A stretch of DNA of 64,000 bases from Porphyromonas canoris. GTDB lineage: Bacteria; Bacteroidota; Bacteroidia; Bacteroidales; Porphyromonadaceae. The translations under genes and the position numbers were made by a program. The notes under the pieces were generated by a model, which did no database searches, was not told where the DNA came from, and was given only the letters and a program-made list of their open reading frames with translations. Shown here one piece after another: positions 45,785 to 55,787 of the stretch. The stretch is from contig NZ_JQZV01000013.1 in the NCBI RefSeq assembly GCF_000769115.1, positions 413,603-477,602 on the forward strand, read 5' to 3'. Each line of letters starts with the position of its first letter. The stretch's first letter is position 1.

Positions 45785-46726
45785 TTATACTTCTATTTCG
45801 AGCCGGGAAGAGAGGTAACATTTTATCTCCTCCAAGTCTTCCGGAGAAAACCATACTATATCTTCTGCTTTTCTGTACCATGTCAGCTGTTTTCGGGCAT
45901 AGGTTCGGGTGTTTTTCTTCATCTTTGCCACAGCCTCTTCCAATGTACATATCCCATCGAGATACTCGAATATCTCTTTATACCCGACCGTGTTCAGGGC
46001 ATTGAGTGTGCGGTAGGGCAAAAGAGCCTTGACCTCGTCTACCAGTCCGTTCCGAACCATTTCATCCACCCTCCGGTTGATTCTGTCGTAGAGTTCTGCC
46101 CTGTCCCGGTTGAGCCCTATACGGATGATTCGGAAAGGGCGTTGCTTGGCACTCCGGCGATGAAACGAGGAGAAGGGGAGACCTGTGGTGAGATAGACTT
46201 CCAAGGCGTGGAGGATGCGTTTGTAGTTGTTCCGATCCACTTTGGTCAGATACTCCGGATCTGCTTTTTCGAGTTGCTTTAAGGCAAACCCGATACCCTC
46301 GTTGTCGTATTGTTCATACAGCTCTCGGCGGATGTCCGGATCTACATCGGGGATCTCGTCTATCCCGAAACAGAGTGCATCCGTGTACATCATGGAACCT
46401 CCGCAAAGGATAGCCACGGGTGTCTGCTTGAAATAAGAGGAGAGCTTCTCCATCGCCAAAGCCTCGAATGCAGAGGCACTGAAATAGTCCGTTACGCTCT
46501 TGAACCCGATGAAGTGATGCGGTACGGCTGCCAACTCTTCGGGTGTGGGAGCTGCCGTGCCTATTACCATCTCTTTGTAGATCTGGCGAGAGTCGGACGA
46601 GAATATCTCCACACCGCTCCCCAACCACTTGGCAAGGGCTATGGATAAAGCTGTTTTGCCCACTCCTGTCGGTCCTAAAAGGACGATGAGAGCAGGCAAA
46701 TGTTTATCAGTAGAGCGAGTCTTCAT
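45785..46726 (-). CDS. miaA: tRNA dimethylallyltransferase
   Basis: This enzyme adds the isopentenyl group to A37 of tRNAs that read UNN codons. From ATG 46726 (MKTRSTDKHLP) it has 313 residues, with P-loop LLGPTGVGKTALS, DSRQIYKEM and GTAAPTPEE. The frame continues upstream for 45 codons, but this overlaps the preceding gene and lacks homology. The chosen start overlaps that gene by 20 bp, suggesting coupling. Confidence 0.94.
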   Translation of the reverse strand: MKTRSTDKHLPALIVLLGPTGVGKTALSIALAKWLGSGVEIFSSDSRQIYKEMVIGTAAPTPEELAAVPHHFIGFKSVTDYFSASAFEALAMEKLSSYFKQTPVAILCGGSMMYTDALCFGIDEIPDVDPDIRRELYEQYDNEGIGFALKQLEKADPEYLTKVDRNNYKRILHALEVYLTTGLPFSSFHRRSAKQRPFRIIRIGLNRDRAELYDRINRRVDEMVRNGLVDEVKALLPYRTLNALNTVGYKEIFEYLDGICTLEEAVAKMKKNTRTYARKQLTWYRKAEDIVWFSPEDLEEIKCYLSSRLEIEV

Positions 46727-47282
46727 CCAATCCGAAACCGGCTTCGTCCAGCTCGTCAAGTGATGCAAACTCGGTGCCTTCAAAGTCGTCGAACTCATCA
46801 TTAAAGCCAAACTCATCTTCTCGTGATGCTTTGGCTCCCTTCTTGGTGGGTTCTTCGGCAAGAAGCGCTTCTATATCTTCGCCTTGTCGAGGAGGTTCAC
46901 CTTCGGAACGTACCACCTTGGGCAGACCTTTTTCTTTCTCGAAGATGATCTCTCTCAGCTCTACAAAGAATGCCCTATTGCCCATCATGTCGAAGACGTA
47001 CATCAGCTTTTGCTTCTCTTCAGTGAGAAGATCGTCCAGTGTGGTCTTGTCCATGAGGTAGATATCTTCTTCCGGATTCATCCTCAAATCCATGATGTGA
47101 ACCTCTTTTTCTTTCTGCCACGCATCATCGCAGATGTAGAAGCAGGAGAGTTGGTCTTTTGCGTAGCCGATGCTTTCCTGTATGATGTTGCAGAGATCCG
47201 AGAACTTTGCTCCGGCTTCAATCTTTATGTCTCGTCTGAAACCGGGTACCTCGTTGGAAACTATTACAAATCTGTATATCAT
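46707..47282 (-). CDS. pRiA4b ORF-3-like protein
   Basis: This 191-residue protein begins YRFVIVSNEVPGFRRDIKI, the pattern of the plasmid pRiA4b ORF-3/IS1096 TnpR-like fold. It ends in a highly acidic tail (Asp/Glu/Phe-rich from about residue 150). Despite the family name there is no mobile element here; homologs in this place are, from memory, common in Bacteroidales. Function unknown. It lies between lpxA and miaA. Confidence 0.75.
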   Translation of the reverse strand: MIYRFVIVSNEVPGFRRDIKIEAGAKFSDLCNIIQESIGYAKDQLSCFYICDDAWQKEKEVHIMDLRMNPEEDIYLMDKTTLDDLLTEEKQKLMYVFDMMGNRAFFVELREIIFEKEKGLPKVVRSEGEPPRQGEDIEALLAEEPTKKGAKASREDEFGFNDEFDDFEGTEFASLDELDEAGFGLDEDSLY

Positions 47283-47319
47283 TGTGTATAACTCTGAAAA
47301 ATCTCTTGGGAATAAAACA

Positions 47320-48111
47320 TTAGTCCATAGCGCCTCGCACCACTCCTCGTTTGGACTCCTTTATGAAGTAGTATATGGCATCTCTTTCCGGTGTCTCCGG
47401 ATACTCTTTTTCTATCGCCTCCAAAGCATCGGTGGTATTGAGTCCTTTGCTGTAAATGGTACGGTAGATGTCGTTGATGAGGAAGATCTGATCGTTGGTG
47501 AAACCTCTTCTGCGAAGTCCCACAATGTTGATGCCGCAGTAGCATATCGGCTCTCGTCCGATGAGTGAGTATGGCGGGATGTCTTTGGTAACTCGGCTTC
47601 CTCCCTGGATCATCACATGACATCCGATGCGGACAAACTGATGGACGAGTACACCGCCGCTTATGATGGCATGGTCTGCCACTTCTACCTCTCCGGCAAC
47701 CTGTGTTGCATTGCCGAGAATGATGTTGTTGCCCAACTCGCAGTCGTGTGCAACGTGTGAGTATGCCATGAGAAGACAGTTGCTGCCCACTTTTGTATAA
47801 CCTTTGGATGCTGTCCCTCTGTTGATGGTGGCGCATTCCCTGATCACGGTATTGTCTCCAACGTGGGTGAGAGTCTCTTCTCCGACAAACTTCAAATCTT
47901 GCGGAATGCCACTGATGACGGCTCCGGGATGTATCTGACAGTTGCTGCCGATCCTTGCACCCCAGCGTACAATAGCGTGCGGATGCAGTACGGTCTTGTC
48001 TCCTATCTCTACATTATCTTCTACGATGGCGAATGGGCCTATCTCTACATCTTTTCCAATCTTTGCATTGGGGTGTACCACAGCCAGAGGGCTTATCTTT
48101 GGATTGTCCAT
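47320..48111 (-). CDS. lpxA: UDP-N-acetylglucosamine O-acyltransferase
   Basis: This 263-residue left-handed beta-helix enzyme performs the first step of lipid A synthesis, moving a 3-hydroxyacyl chain from ACP to UDP-GlcNAc. Hexapeptide repeats run through the first ~190 residues (for example IGPFAIVEDNVEIGD), and the catalytic His lies in SHVAHDCELGNN. A helical C-terminal domain follows. It begins 8 bp after the lpxC/fabZ stop. Confidence 0.96.
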   Translation of the reverse strand: MDNPKISPLAVVHPNAKIGKDVEIGPFAIVEDNVEIGDKTVLHPHAIVRWGARIGSNCQIHPGAVISGIPQDLKFVGEETLTHVGDNTVIRECATINRGTASKGYTKVGSNCLLMAYSHVAHDCELGNNIILGNATQVAGEVEVADHAIISGGVLVHQFVRIGCHVMIQGGSRVTKDIPPYSLIGREPICYCGINIVGLRRRGFTNDQIFLINDIYRTIYSKGLNTTDALEAIEKEYPETPERDAIYYFIKESKRGVVRGAMD

Positions 48112-48119
48112 GATTCTCT

Positions 48120-49502
48120 TTACTTGTTTTTTGTGATCTGAGCCATAAACTCCGCTTCAGCTACCAGTTTTTCTCCGACAAAGGCAAGACCCCTCATGTT
48201 GGATATGCCTCTGCGTGGCTCGGCAAGCAGTTGAAGACGGAAAAGTAGCGTGTCTCCGGGTACGACTTTATGGCGGAACTTCACGTTGTCTATCTTCATG
48301 AAATAGGTGCTGTACTGCTCCGGTTCGGAGAGTTGTTGCAGGATAAGAAGTCCGCCAACCTGAGCCATCGCTTCTATAAGCAGGACACCCGGCATTACAG
48401 GCTCGTCCGGGAAGTGCCCTTGGAAGAATGGTTCGTTGGATGTAACGTTCTTCACGCCCACGATGTGCATGGATCCTATCTCTATGATCTTATCTACCAG
48501 CAAGAACGGATAGCGGTGCGGAAGAAGAGCTTTCACCTCTTTGACATCGAGTAGAGGCGCTGCGTTGGGATCATATACCGGTGCTTGTGCTTCATTCAGG
48601 CGAATATCCTTGCGGATCTGCTGTGCCAAGACGTTGTTGATACTGTGTCCCGGACAGGTCGCGATCACTCTTCCCTTGATTCTTTTACCGATGAGGGAGA
48701 GGTCTCCAAGCAGATCCAGCAGTTTGTGTCTTGCCGGTTCGTTGTTGAAGACCAAAGGTTTATTGTTGATATATCCAAGGTCTGCGGCATTCTTTTTCTC
48801 CACTCCCATCAGCTCGGAAAGCGAATCCAGCTTCTCCTGAGTGAGTACCTGATCATATATTACTATGGCATTGTCGAGGTCGCCACCCTTTATGAGGTTG
48901 TTGTCCAAGAGTTGCTCTATCTCTCTTACGAACACAAATGTTCTGGCAGCCGCAATATCCTTTTCAAAGTCTGCGATAGAGTCCAGAGAGGCGTACTGAT
49001 TGGAGAGTATCGGAGAGTCGAAAGAGATCAGGACATTCAGCCCGAAGCTGTCGTCCGGAAGGATAATCAAAGAAGACTTGCCATCTTCGGACGATACCTC
49101 TATCTTTTTCTTCACAACATAGTAATCTCTCAGATGCTCCTGCTCAACGATACCGACCTTCTTGATTCCTTCAAGAAAATGGATGGAGCTACCGTCCAAA
49201 ATCGGGAATTCAGGAGCGTTCACCTCTATCAGACAGTTATCTACCCCCATGGCATAAAGCGCAGCCATGGCGTGTTCCACCGTACTTACGTGTGCGCCGT
49301 TATCGCGTAGGACGGTGCCTCTATTGGTCTGAGCCACATTCTCAGCAAGAGCCGCAATGATCGGTTTATTCTCCAAATCGACCCGCTTTATCTTTATGCC
49401 GTGATTGTCCGGTGCGGGATGAAAAGTGATTGCAATCTCTAAGCCGGTGTGAAGTCCCTTGCCGGAAAGGCTGAACGACTCTTTGAGTGTATGCTGTTTC
49501 AT
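48120..49502 (-). CDS. lpxC/fabZ: Bifunctional UDP-3-O-acyl-GlcNAc deacetylase / 3-hydroxyacyl-ACP dehydratase
   Basis: This 460-residue fusion joins LpxC (about 1-300), the zinc deacetylase committed to lipid A, to FabZ (about 310-460), a fatty-acid dehydratase that draws on the same 3-hydroxyacyl-ACP pool. LpxC motifs are STVEHAMAAL (His77) and HKLLDLLGD. FabZ motifs are LLPHRYPFLLVD and GHFPDEPVMPGVLLIEAMAQ. The fusion is typical of Bacteroidota and may balance lipid A against phospholipid synthesis. Confidence 0.96.
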   Translation of the reverse strand: MKQHTLKESFSLSGKGLHTGLEIAITFHPAPDNHGIKIKRVDLENKPIIAALAENVAQTNRGTVLRDNGAHVSTVEHAMAALYAMGVDNCLIEVNAPEFPILDGSSIHFLEGIKKVGIVEQEHLRDYYVVKKKIEVSSEDGKSSLIILPDDSFGLNVLISFDSPILSNQYASLDSIADFEKDIAAARTFVFVREIEQLLDNNLIKGGDLDNAIVIYDQVLTQEKLDSLSELMGVEKKNAADLGYINNKPLVFNNEPARHKLLDLLGDLSLIGKRIKGRVIATCPGHSINNVLAQQIRKDIRLNEAQAPVYDPNAAPLLDVKEVKALLPHRYPFLLVDKIIEIGSMHIVGVKNVTSNEPFFQGHFPDEPVMPGVLLIEAMAQVGGLLILQQLSEPEQYSTYFMKIDNVKFRHKVVPGDTLLFRLQLLAEPRRGISNMRGLAFVGEKLVAEAEFMAQITKNK

Positions 49503-49520
49503 CTTGTAATATATTATCTG

Positions 49521-50585
49521 TTACTTGTTGCTACCATTCTTGATCTCGTCAAGCTCTTTTCGCAGAGCCTCTACCTCTTTGGATAGAGCGAAGAGCTGCT
49601 TGTCCATTTCCGGGAGTCTTCCGTAGACTGCATGTGCACGCATCGCTTTCTTTATGGGAAAAGCGGGAGAGCCGAAGTAGGTAACGCCCTCCTCCTTAAT
49701 ATCCGAAATCACTCCGGTGCGTGCGGCAATGGTTACCTTTTGAGCCGTCTGCATGTGTCCGGTAAGCCCTGATTGTCCTCCGATCATATTCCATGCGCCT
49801 ATCTTTGTAGAGCCTGCGATGCCCACCTGAGCGGCTATGACCGTATGTTCATTGACCACTACGTTGTGAGCGATCTGTACAAGATTGTCTATCTTGACAC
49901 CTCTTTCCACAATGGTAGATCCCATCACCGCTCTGTCTATGCAGGCACAAGCTCCCACCTCTACATCGTCTCCTATCAGGACATTGCCCATTTGAGGTAT
50001 TTTGCGATAGCCCTCTTCGGAGGGAGCAAACCCGAAACCGTCTGCCCCGATCACTGCACAAGAGTGGATGACACAGCGTTCGCCCACCTTGCATTCGGCG
50101 GAGACAACGGCAGAAGGATACACAATGGTTTCCGCTCCGATCTCTGCATTCTCACCTATAAATACGAATGGAAATATCTTGACACCCGGATGCAGTACCG
50201 CTCCTTTGCTGATATAAGCGGCATGACCGATGTAAATATCTTTGGGAAGAGTGACGGACGGATCCACAAAAGCGGTCGAAGCCACTCCGCTCTCTTTTTC
50301 TTTGAGCTTTTCTGCAAACTCCATCAGTTTGGCAAGAGACTCATAAGGATTTTCTACCCGGATCAGGGTAGAAGGTACGGCTCTTTCCGGCTTGAAGTCA
50401 TTGGATACAAGCACGGCTGTCGCCTTGGTTTCATAGATGTATTGTTCGTACTTGGGATTGGCAAGGAAAGTGAGACTGCCGGGTGAGGCATCCTCTATCT
50501 TTCCAAACTGAGATACGACGGCTTCTTCGTTACCCTCGACCGTTCCTCCCAGATATGCGGCTATTTCTTTTATCTTTACTTTCAT
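49521..50585 (-). CDS. lpxD: UDP-3-O-(3-hydroxyacyl)glucosamine N-acyltransferase
   Basis: This 354-residue enzyme adds the second acyl chain in lipid A synthesis. An N-terminal UDP-binding domain (about 1-100) precedes a left-handed beta-helix, with the catalytic His likely in QIAHNVVVNEHT, and a C-terminal coiled helix (PEMDKQLFALSKEVEAL). It is followed by lpxC/fabZ 18 bp later. Confidence 0.96.
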   Translation of the reverse strand: MKVKIKEIAAYLGGTVEGNEEAVVSQFGKIEDASPGSLTFLANPKYEQYIYETKATAVLVSNDFKPERAVPSTLIRVENPYESLAKLMEFAEKLKEKESGVASTAFVDPSVTLPKDIYIGHAAYISKGAVLHPGVKIFPFVFIGENAEIGAETIVYPSAVVSAECKVGERCVIHSCAVIGADGFGFAPSEEGYRKIPQMGNVLIGDDVEVGACACIDRAVMGSTIVERGVKIDNLVQIAHNVVVNEHTVIAAQVGIAGSTKIGAWNMIGGQSGLTGHMQTAQKVTIAARTGVISDIKEEGVTYFGSPAFPIKKAMRAHAVYGRLPEMDKQLFALSKEVEALRKELDEIKNGSNK

Positions 50586-50610
50586 GATTATCGTGGATAA
50601 TGGACACGGC

Positions 50611-51699
50611 TTACAGCTCTGCCTCTTTTAGGCGTTCTGTATTTTCAGCCACTATCAGCGCATCGAGCATCTCCTGTATCTCTCCTCCCATAAAAGCGGA
50701 GAGGTTGTACATGGTTAGATTTATTCTGTGGTCTGTGATGCGTCCTTGCGGATAGTTGTATGTCCTGATCTTAGCACTTCTGTCTCCTGTGGAGACCATT
50801 GTTTTCCGTTTGCCGGCTATTTCGTCCAGATATTTCTGATGCTCCAGGTTGTAGATCCGAGTCCGAAGCTCTGCCAGTGCTTTCGCTTTGTTTTTAAGCT
50901 GGGATCTCTCGTCCTGACTCTGCACGACTATTCCTGTGGGGATGTGTACCAGTCTCACGGCGGAGTAAGTGGTATTGACACTCTGACCGCCCGCTCCGGA
51001 AGAACAGAATGTGTCTATTCTGATATCGCTCTCCTTCACTTCGACGTCAAACTCGTCCGCTTCCGGTAATACCGCCACCGTGGCAGCCGAAGTGTGTACA
51101 CGCCCTTGCGTCTCTGTCTGAGGCACGCGTTGCACACGATGTACACCCGACTCATACTTCAGAGTACCATACACATCCGCTCCGGTTACCGTGAATACGA
51201 TCTCTTTGAAACCTCCCAAAGTACCTTCGTTCATACCGGTAACCTCTGTCCGCCACCCTTTCGACTCGCAATACTTAACGTACATCTTATACAGATCGGC
51301 AGCGAATAGGGCGGCTTCATCACCCCCTGTTCCTGCTCGTATCTCCACTATTGCGTTCTTGGCATCTTCGGGGTCGGCAGGAACCAACAGCAGCTTGATC
51401 TCATCTTCCAACACCGGCAGGGCATCTTGAGCAGCGGCTATCTCTTCCTTGATGAGAGCTACCATATCGGGGTCGCTTTCCGTTTGCAGCATCTCCCGTC
51501 CCTCTTCTATCGTTTTCACGGCAAGGGTGTACTCATCGCCTTTTGCCAGTATCCGCTCCAGCTCCTTGTATTCTCGTGTGAGCTTTTCAAAGCGTTTTCT
51601 GTCTGCGATGACGTCCGGGTCTGTAATCAGAAGCGATACCTCTTCAAATCTGGCGTGCAGTACGCTTATCTTGTCTACTATGCTTATCTGCTCAGCCAT
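50611..51699 (-). CDS. prfA: Peptide chain release factor 1
   Basis: This 362-residue factor terminates translation at UAA and UAG. GGQ lies at 237-239 (SSGAGGQSVN), and the codon-recognition tripeptide is Pro-Gln-Thr at 193-195, in place of Pro-Ala-Thr of E. coli. Its start directly abuts the purM stop, suggesting coupled translation. Confidence 0.95.
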   Translation of the reverse strand: MAEQISIVDKISVLHARFEEVSLLITDPDVIADRKRFEKLTREYKELERILAKGDEYTLAVKTIEEGREMLQTESDPDMVALIKEEIAAAQDALPVLEDEIKLLLVPADPEDAKNAIVEIRAGTGGDEAALFAADLYKMYVKYCESKGWRTEVTGMNEGTLGGFKEIVFTVTGADVYGTLKYESGVHRVQRVPQTETQGRVHTSAATVAVLPEADEFDVEVKESDIRIDTFCSSGAGGQSVNTTYSAVRLVHIPTGIVVQSQDERSQLKNKAKALAELRTRIYNLEHQKYLDEIAGKRKTMVSTGDRSAKIRTYNYPQGRITDHRINLTMYNLSAFMGGEIQEMLDALIVAENTERLKEAEL

Positions 51700-52872
51700 T
51701 TATTCGTATTTGAATACCCCGAAAGGCGTGTGCAGTACAACCTCTTTCTTTCCTTCTCCCTCCATTACTCTGCCGACGACCTGAGCATCCACACCGAACT
51801 TGCGAGATATGGCAATGATTTCGGGTGCAACCTCTTCCGGCACATAAAGTTCCATACGATGTCCCATGTTGAACACCTTGTACAGCTCTTTCGGCTCTGT
51901 CCGTCCGGAGCTGTAAATGAGGTTGAAGAGTGTCGGTATCGGGAACAGATTATCTTTCTCTACCTTTAGATTTTCCACAAAGTGCAGTACTTTCGTCTGA
52001 GCACCACCGCTGCAATGGATCATGCCATGTATCTTCTCTCTGTGGTGCTTGAGTACCTCTGCAATGATGGGAGCGTATGTCCTTGTGGGGGAGAGTACGA
52101 GACGTCCGGCATCCAAAGGCACTCCGTCGACCATGTCTGTGAGTCTCTTTGTTCCGCAATAAACGACCTCGTCCGGAAGATCATGGTCGTAAGTCTCCGG
52201 ATAGCACTGCTTCACCTGTGGCCCGAAGACATCGTGGCGAGCGGATGTCAGTCCGTTGCTGCCCATCCCTCCGTTGTAAGACTGTTCGTAGGTCGCTTGT
52301 CCGGACGATGCCAATCCCACTATCACATCGCCGGGACGGATGCTGGCATTGTCTATGACGTTCTTGCGAGGCATACGGCAGGTTACCGTGCTGTCCACTA
52401 TGATTGTACGCACGAGGTCGCCTACATCGGCAGTCTCTCCGCCGGTAGAGTATATGCCCACGCCCAAAGCGCGCATCTCTTCGAGAAACTCCTCTGTACC
52501 GTTTATGATGGCAGAGATCACTTCTCCCGGAACTTTGAGTCTGTTCCTGCCGATAGTAGATGAGAGCAGGATGTTATCCACGGCACCCACGCAGAGCAGA
52601 TCGTCCAAATTCATCACCACAGCATCTATGGCAATACCTTTCCATACGGAGAGGTCGCCCGTCTCTTTCCAGTAAGCGTACGCCAAAGAGCTTTTGGTGC
52701 CTGCTCCGTCTGCGTGCATGATGTTGCAGTATTCGGGATTGCCTCCGAGTATATCGGGGATAATCTTACAGAAAGCCTTTGGGTATAGACCTTTATCTAC
52801 GTTCTTGATTGCGTTGTGAACATCCTCTTTGGAGGCGGATACACCTCGCAAATCATAGTTGTTTGTAGTCAT
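51700..52872 (-). CDS. purM: Phosphoribosylformylglycinamidine cyclo-ligase (AIR synthase)
   Basis: This 390-residue ATP-dependent enzyme closes the imidazole ring in purine synthesis. HADGAGTKSSLAYAYWKETGD and VGLASSGQATYEQS are family features of the longer Bacteroidota type. It is the first gene of the operon purM-prfA-lpxD-lpxC/fabZ-lpxA-orf-miaA-engB, with a minus-strand TAGTTTTG promoter box at 52966-52973. Confidence 0.92.
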   Translation of the reverse strand: MTTNNYDLRGVSASKEDVHNAIKNVDKGLYPKAFCKIIPDILGGNPEYCNIMHADGAGTKSSLAYAYWKETGDLSVWKGIAIDAVVMNLDDLLCVGAVDNILLSSTIGRNRLKVPGEVISAIINGTEEFLEEMRALGVGIYSTGGETADVGDLVRTIIVDSTVTCRMPRKNVIDNASIRPGDVIVGLASSGQATYEQSYNGGMGSNGLTSARHDVFGPQVKQCYPETYDHDLPDEVVYCGTKRLTDMVDGVPLDAGRLVLSPTRTYAPIIAEVLKHHREKIHGMIHCSGGAQTKVLHFVENLKVEKDNLFPIPTLFNLIYSSGRTEPKELYKVFNMGHRMELYVPEEVAPEIIAISRKFGVDAQVVGRVMEGEGKKEVVLHTPFGVFKYE

Positions 52873-52965
52873 CTGTTGTCTTAGAGTATCATTAACATTC
52901 TCTTTACCGTTCTAATCTCTGATGTATCATGCAGATACAGAACCGGTACAGGATTCATTGCTACA

Positions 52966-52973
52966 CAAAACTA
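52966..52973 (-). promoter_or_regulatory. purM operon promoter box
   Basis: The minus strand reads TAGTTTTG, an exact TAnnTTTG match, 94 bp before the ATG. A CAAA that would be a -33 element lies 24 bp away, slightly too far. Confidence 0.45.
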
Positions 52974-53061
52974 TGAAAAAAAAAGGATATGACCTACCAA
53001 ACCCTTTTCTTATGGCTTTTGACCGGATGTGGCAATGGTGATAACGCTTCCGAGGGGTGAA

Positions 53062-53603
53062 CTTTTATATAAAAATGAATCCGAGAAAATCTTCGCTTTT
53101 TGCTCCTCTCCAAACTCCATTTTGGGGACTGAAGCGGAGAGTTTGTCTGTAATTATTTAGAATAGAGATAGATATAAATCAGCTCGAATTTGGAGAAAAA
53201 ATTTTCTCAATGCATTTCATGGGCATTTTTCGCGTTAATAGGTGTAAATTTTAACGCCCTCTCCTGTGAACGTTTCCTAATAAAGAAATTTACCTTTTCA
53301 GGTGCTTTTTAGGGCAAAAATGTGTAGGTGTTTGATTGTTAGTGTTTTGGCTGTTTTTGCTAAACACGTTAATCGAATTCGGTAAACGTGTTTAATGAAA
53401 TCGGTAAACGTGTTCGTTGAAAAATTAAACACGTTAAGCCGAAAGAATATGCTCGTTTAGCGTTTTGGCTTAACGAGTATCGGAAATTGTGTTAATAAAA
53501 CGGGGTGAATTTAACAGTTTGGTCGTGCTCTGAAAACGACCCCTCCGATCAAAATAGAGAGACCGAAAAAAGTGAGTATTTTTCGGGATGGAATATATAA
53601 AAA
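53062..53603 (-). repeat. Dispersed ~542-bp intergenic element, copy 4 (inverted)
   Basis: Reading the minus strand it begins TTTTTATATATTCCATCCCG and ends TTTTTATATAAAAG. Core motifs on the plus strand are TAAACACGTT at 53361, TAAACGTGTT at 53383 and 53405, and TAAACACGTT at 53426 (steps 22, 22, 21). The rest matches copies 1 and 3. A hairpin GAGATTTC/GAAATCTC (53605-53629) abuts its left border. Confidence 0.85.
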
Positions 53604-53657
53604 TGAGATTTCGGAAAGGGAGAAATCTCTCTCTCTTTTTTCTTCTTAACAGCTCAA

Positions 53658-53708
53658 AAAGAAAGCAAGTGCACGGCTTTCGTTTTGCCATGCACTTGCT
53701 TTTTATTT
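53658..53708. terminator. Bidirectional terminator after susD
   Basis: AGCAAGTGCA (53664-53673) pairs with TGCACTTGCT (53691-53700), with A-rich and T-rich flanks. Confidence 0.85.
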
Positions 53709-53766
53709 GAAATATCTCTTTCCTGAAACGGGTATGACAGGAAAGGAGCTTATTCCGTGTCTGTTA

Positions 53767-55767
53767 TCAATATTCCGCAGGAGTTTCCGCAGAAGCCTTC
53801 CAACCCGGATTTTGATACAGGTTGCTCTCCTCTGCATTACCGGTAGGTGATGCCAAGCTCAACTCTTGATAAGAGAATGGAGAGAGGTAGTGCGCCTGAT
53901 AGAAGGTGTAGCCATTGAATACATCGTTGTTTGCCTTGATCTTTTGGTATGGGCGGATGTATTTGCTCAACTCCTTAGAAGAGAGATTGGAAGCAGAAGA
54001 GCCATCGGCAATGATGAGAGTGTTGCCATCGGCACCATAGAATCTGGGATAAGTATGGATCTTATCCCAGAAGTTTACGCCCTCTATATGGTAGTCTTTT
54101 ACCTGGTCCATAGCTCTCCAGCGTATGAGGTCCGCGGCTCTCATACCCTCTCCTGCAAATTCGGAGCGGCGCTCTCTACGGATACTGTAAAGAACCGGGT
54201 CGATAGCCACGCCGGCAGAGAATGCTCCCCAGTCGTAAGACTCTCTGTTCGTATTCGCTTCGTAAGCCATATCGGTGGCTCCTGTTGTTACTTCTATTGC
54301 CACTGTTATACCTGCACGTCTGCGAAGCGCATCCCAGTAGGTTCTTGCGTTGCCGTCTATCACTTTGTTCTTTTCGTAAGATGCCTCTATGTAGTTGAGG
54401 TATGCCTCTGCCACACGGAAGATGATAGTACCGGAAACGTCGTGCATCTCGGAGTTGAGGTGCATACGTTTGTCGTAGTTGTAAAGCTTGCGCTGACGAT
54501 AGCCGGTAACGTCTCTCGACTCGTCATTCGCAATAATGTTTGCAACATTGAACATTACGATAGGATCTTCATTGGTGTAGAGTACGTTGCTCTCTCCGAA
54601 CAAGAAGAGCTGCAGACGTTCGTCACGATCTTTCTTTACGAGATCGACAGTCTCGTCCGTCTTTGTGTATCCGGAGTTTTGAGCATAGATAGGAAGACCG
54701 TTCTTCATCAAGAAAGATTCTACCAAAGCGCGTGTCCAACCGGAAGAAGAGCCTACTGCAAGCTTGTGAGAGGTCAAGTGTACAAGGTTTTTCTCCTTGC
54801 TGTACTGTCTCCAAAGCAAGATTTCAGGGAACCTTGAAAGGTCTTCATCTGCAAACATTTCGTAGTAGTTGTTCCACCCATGGTGCTGACCCTTTACCGG
54901 ATCCATCACTCCGCTGTTCTCTGTAAGAGTAGGGAATGCATCGGCAACAGCTTTGGCGGCAGTCATCGCTTCATTCAAGAAGAACTCTACCTCCCCTGCA
55001 ATGTTGAAGCTTTTACCCTTGTTCCACTCTTTGTCTCTACCCGGCCATGTAGGATCTCCCGGTACGCGTCCGGAGCCTTGGTGGTACTTTTCGAATGTAC
55101 CCTCGAAAAGAGCTACACGAGACTTGAACAATAGAGCTACATTTCTGGAAATGCGTTGGTTCATAGGAGTTTTATCCTTCAACATAGAGATGGCTTTGTC
55201 CAAGTCCGAAAGGATAAAGCGAGCCACTTCGTTACGAGGCATACGCTTGGATGCTTCGATGAGAGTAGCTCTGTCATCGGACAAAGCTTTCTTTATGATA
55301 GGGAAGTCGCCATAAGTTTGCAGCTTGTTGAAGTAGAGCGCAGCACGGATAAAGTAAGCTTCACCAATGTAGTGGTCGATGTCTGCCTTGGATCCGCTGA
55401 TGGCTTTCTTCTCCAACTTCTCGGTAGCATTCTCAAGAAACCAGTTGACGTTTCTTATTGCCTCGAAGCCGATACCGCCTTCCGAAGGTACTTTCCATAC
55501 ATCTTTTGTGAACCAGGCTCTGTTCGGATTTACACCGGCTTGGTTGTCTGTGCCGTTATCTCTCGCTGCAACACCGGCATTCCAACCTCCTGTTGTAGGG
55601 AAGACTGCGGGATAGTAGTTGAACGTAAAGCTTCCAAGCTGTTCCGCATTGGTATAAAAGCTATCCGGACCTACTTGATCCAGCGGTTCTCTATCCAGCA
55701 AATCACATCCTGCCAAAGAGAAGGAGAGTGCTCCTATAAGAGCTATTTTACTAAATATATTTTTCAT
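53767..55767 (-). CDS. SusD/RagB-family nutrient-binding outer membrane lipoprotein
   Basis: This 666-residue surface lipoprotein has lipobox LAGC (Cys21) followed by DLLDREPLDQVG, the usual SusD start. It has the helical repeat region and aromatic-rich binding loops of the family, longer than the ~500 residues typical. SusD proteins cap the SusC channel and capture glycans or peptides. No carbohydrase, sigma/anti-sigma pair or regulator is adjacent, so the substrate is not given by context. susC is 20 bp upstream. Confidence 0.94.
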   Translation of the reverse strand: MKNIFSKIALIGALSFSLAGCDLLDREPLDQVGPDSFYTNAEQLGSFTFNYYPAVFPTTGGWNAGVAARDNGTDNQAGVNPNRAWFTKDVWKVPSEGGIGFEAIRNVNWFLENATEKLEKKAISGSKADIDHYIGEAYFIRAALYFNKLQTYGDFPIIKKALSDDRATLIEASKRMPRNEVARFILSDLDKAISMLKDKTPMNQRISRNVALLFKSRVALFEGTFEKYHQGSGRVPGDPTWPGRDKEWNKGKSFNIAGEVEFFLNEAMTAAKAVADAFPTLTENSGVMDPVKGQHHGWNNYYEMFADEDLSRFPEILLWRQYSKEKNLVHLTSHKLAVGSSSGWTRALVESFLMKNGLPIYAQNSGYTKTDETVDLVKKDRDERLQLFLFGESNVLYTNEDPIVMFNVANIIANDESRDVTGYRQRKLYNYDKRMHLNSEMHDVSGTIIFRVAEAYLNYIEASYEKNKVIDGNARTYWDALRRRAGITVAIEVTTGATDMAYEANTNRESYDWGAFSAGVAIDPVLYSIRRERRSEFAGEGMRAADLIRWRAMDQVKDYHIEGVNFWDKIHTYPRFYGADGNTLIIADGSSASNLSSKELSKYIRPYQKIKANNDVFNGYTFYQAHYLSPFSYQELSLASPTGNAEESNLYQNPGWKASAETPAEY

Positions 55768-55787
55768 TGTGATCGTTCTTTTACGGA

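Noticed and set aside
46707-47282. IS1096/plasmid-derived mobile gene
   Set aside because: The name is historical; the gene is embedded in a stable operon with no terminal repeats or transposase.
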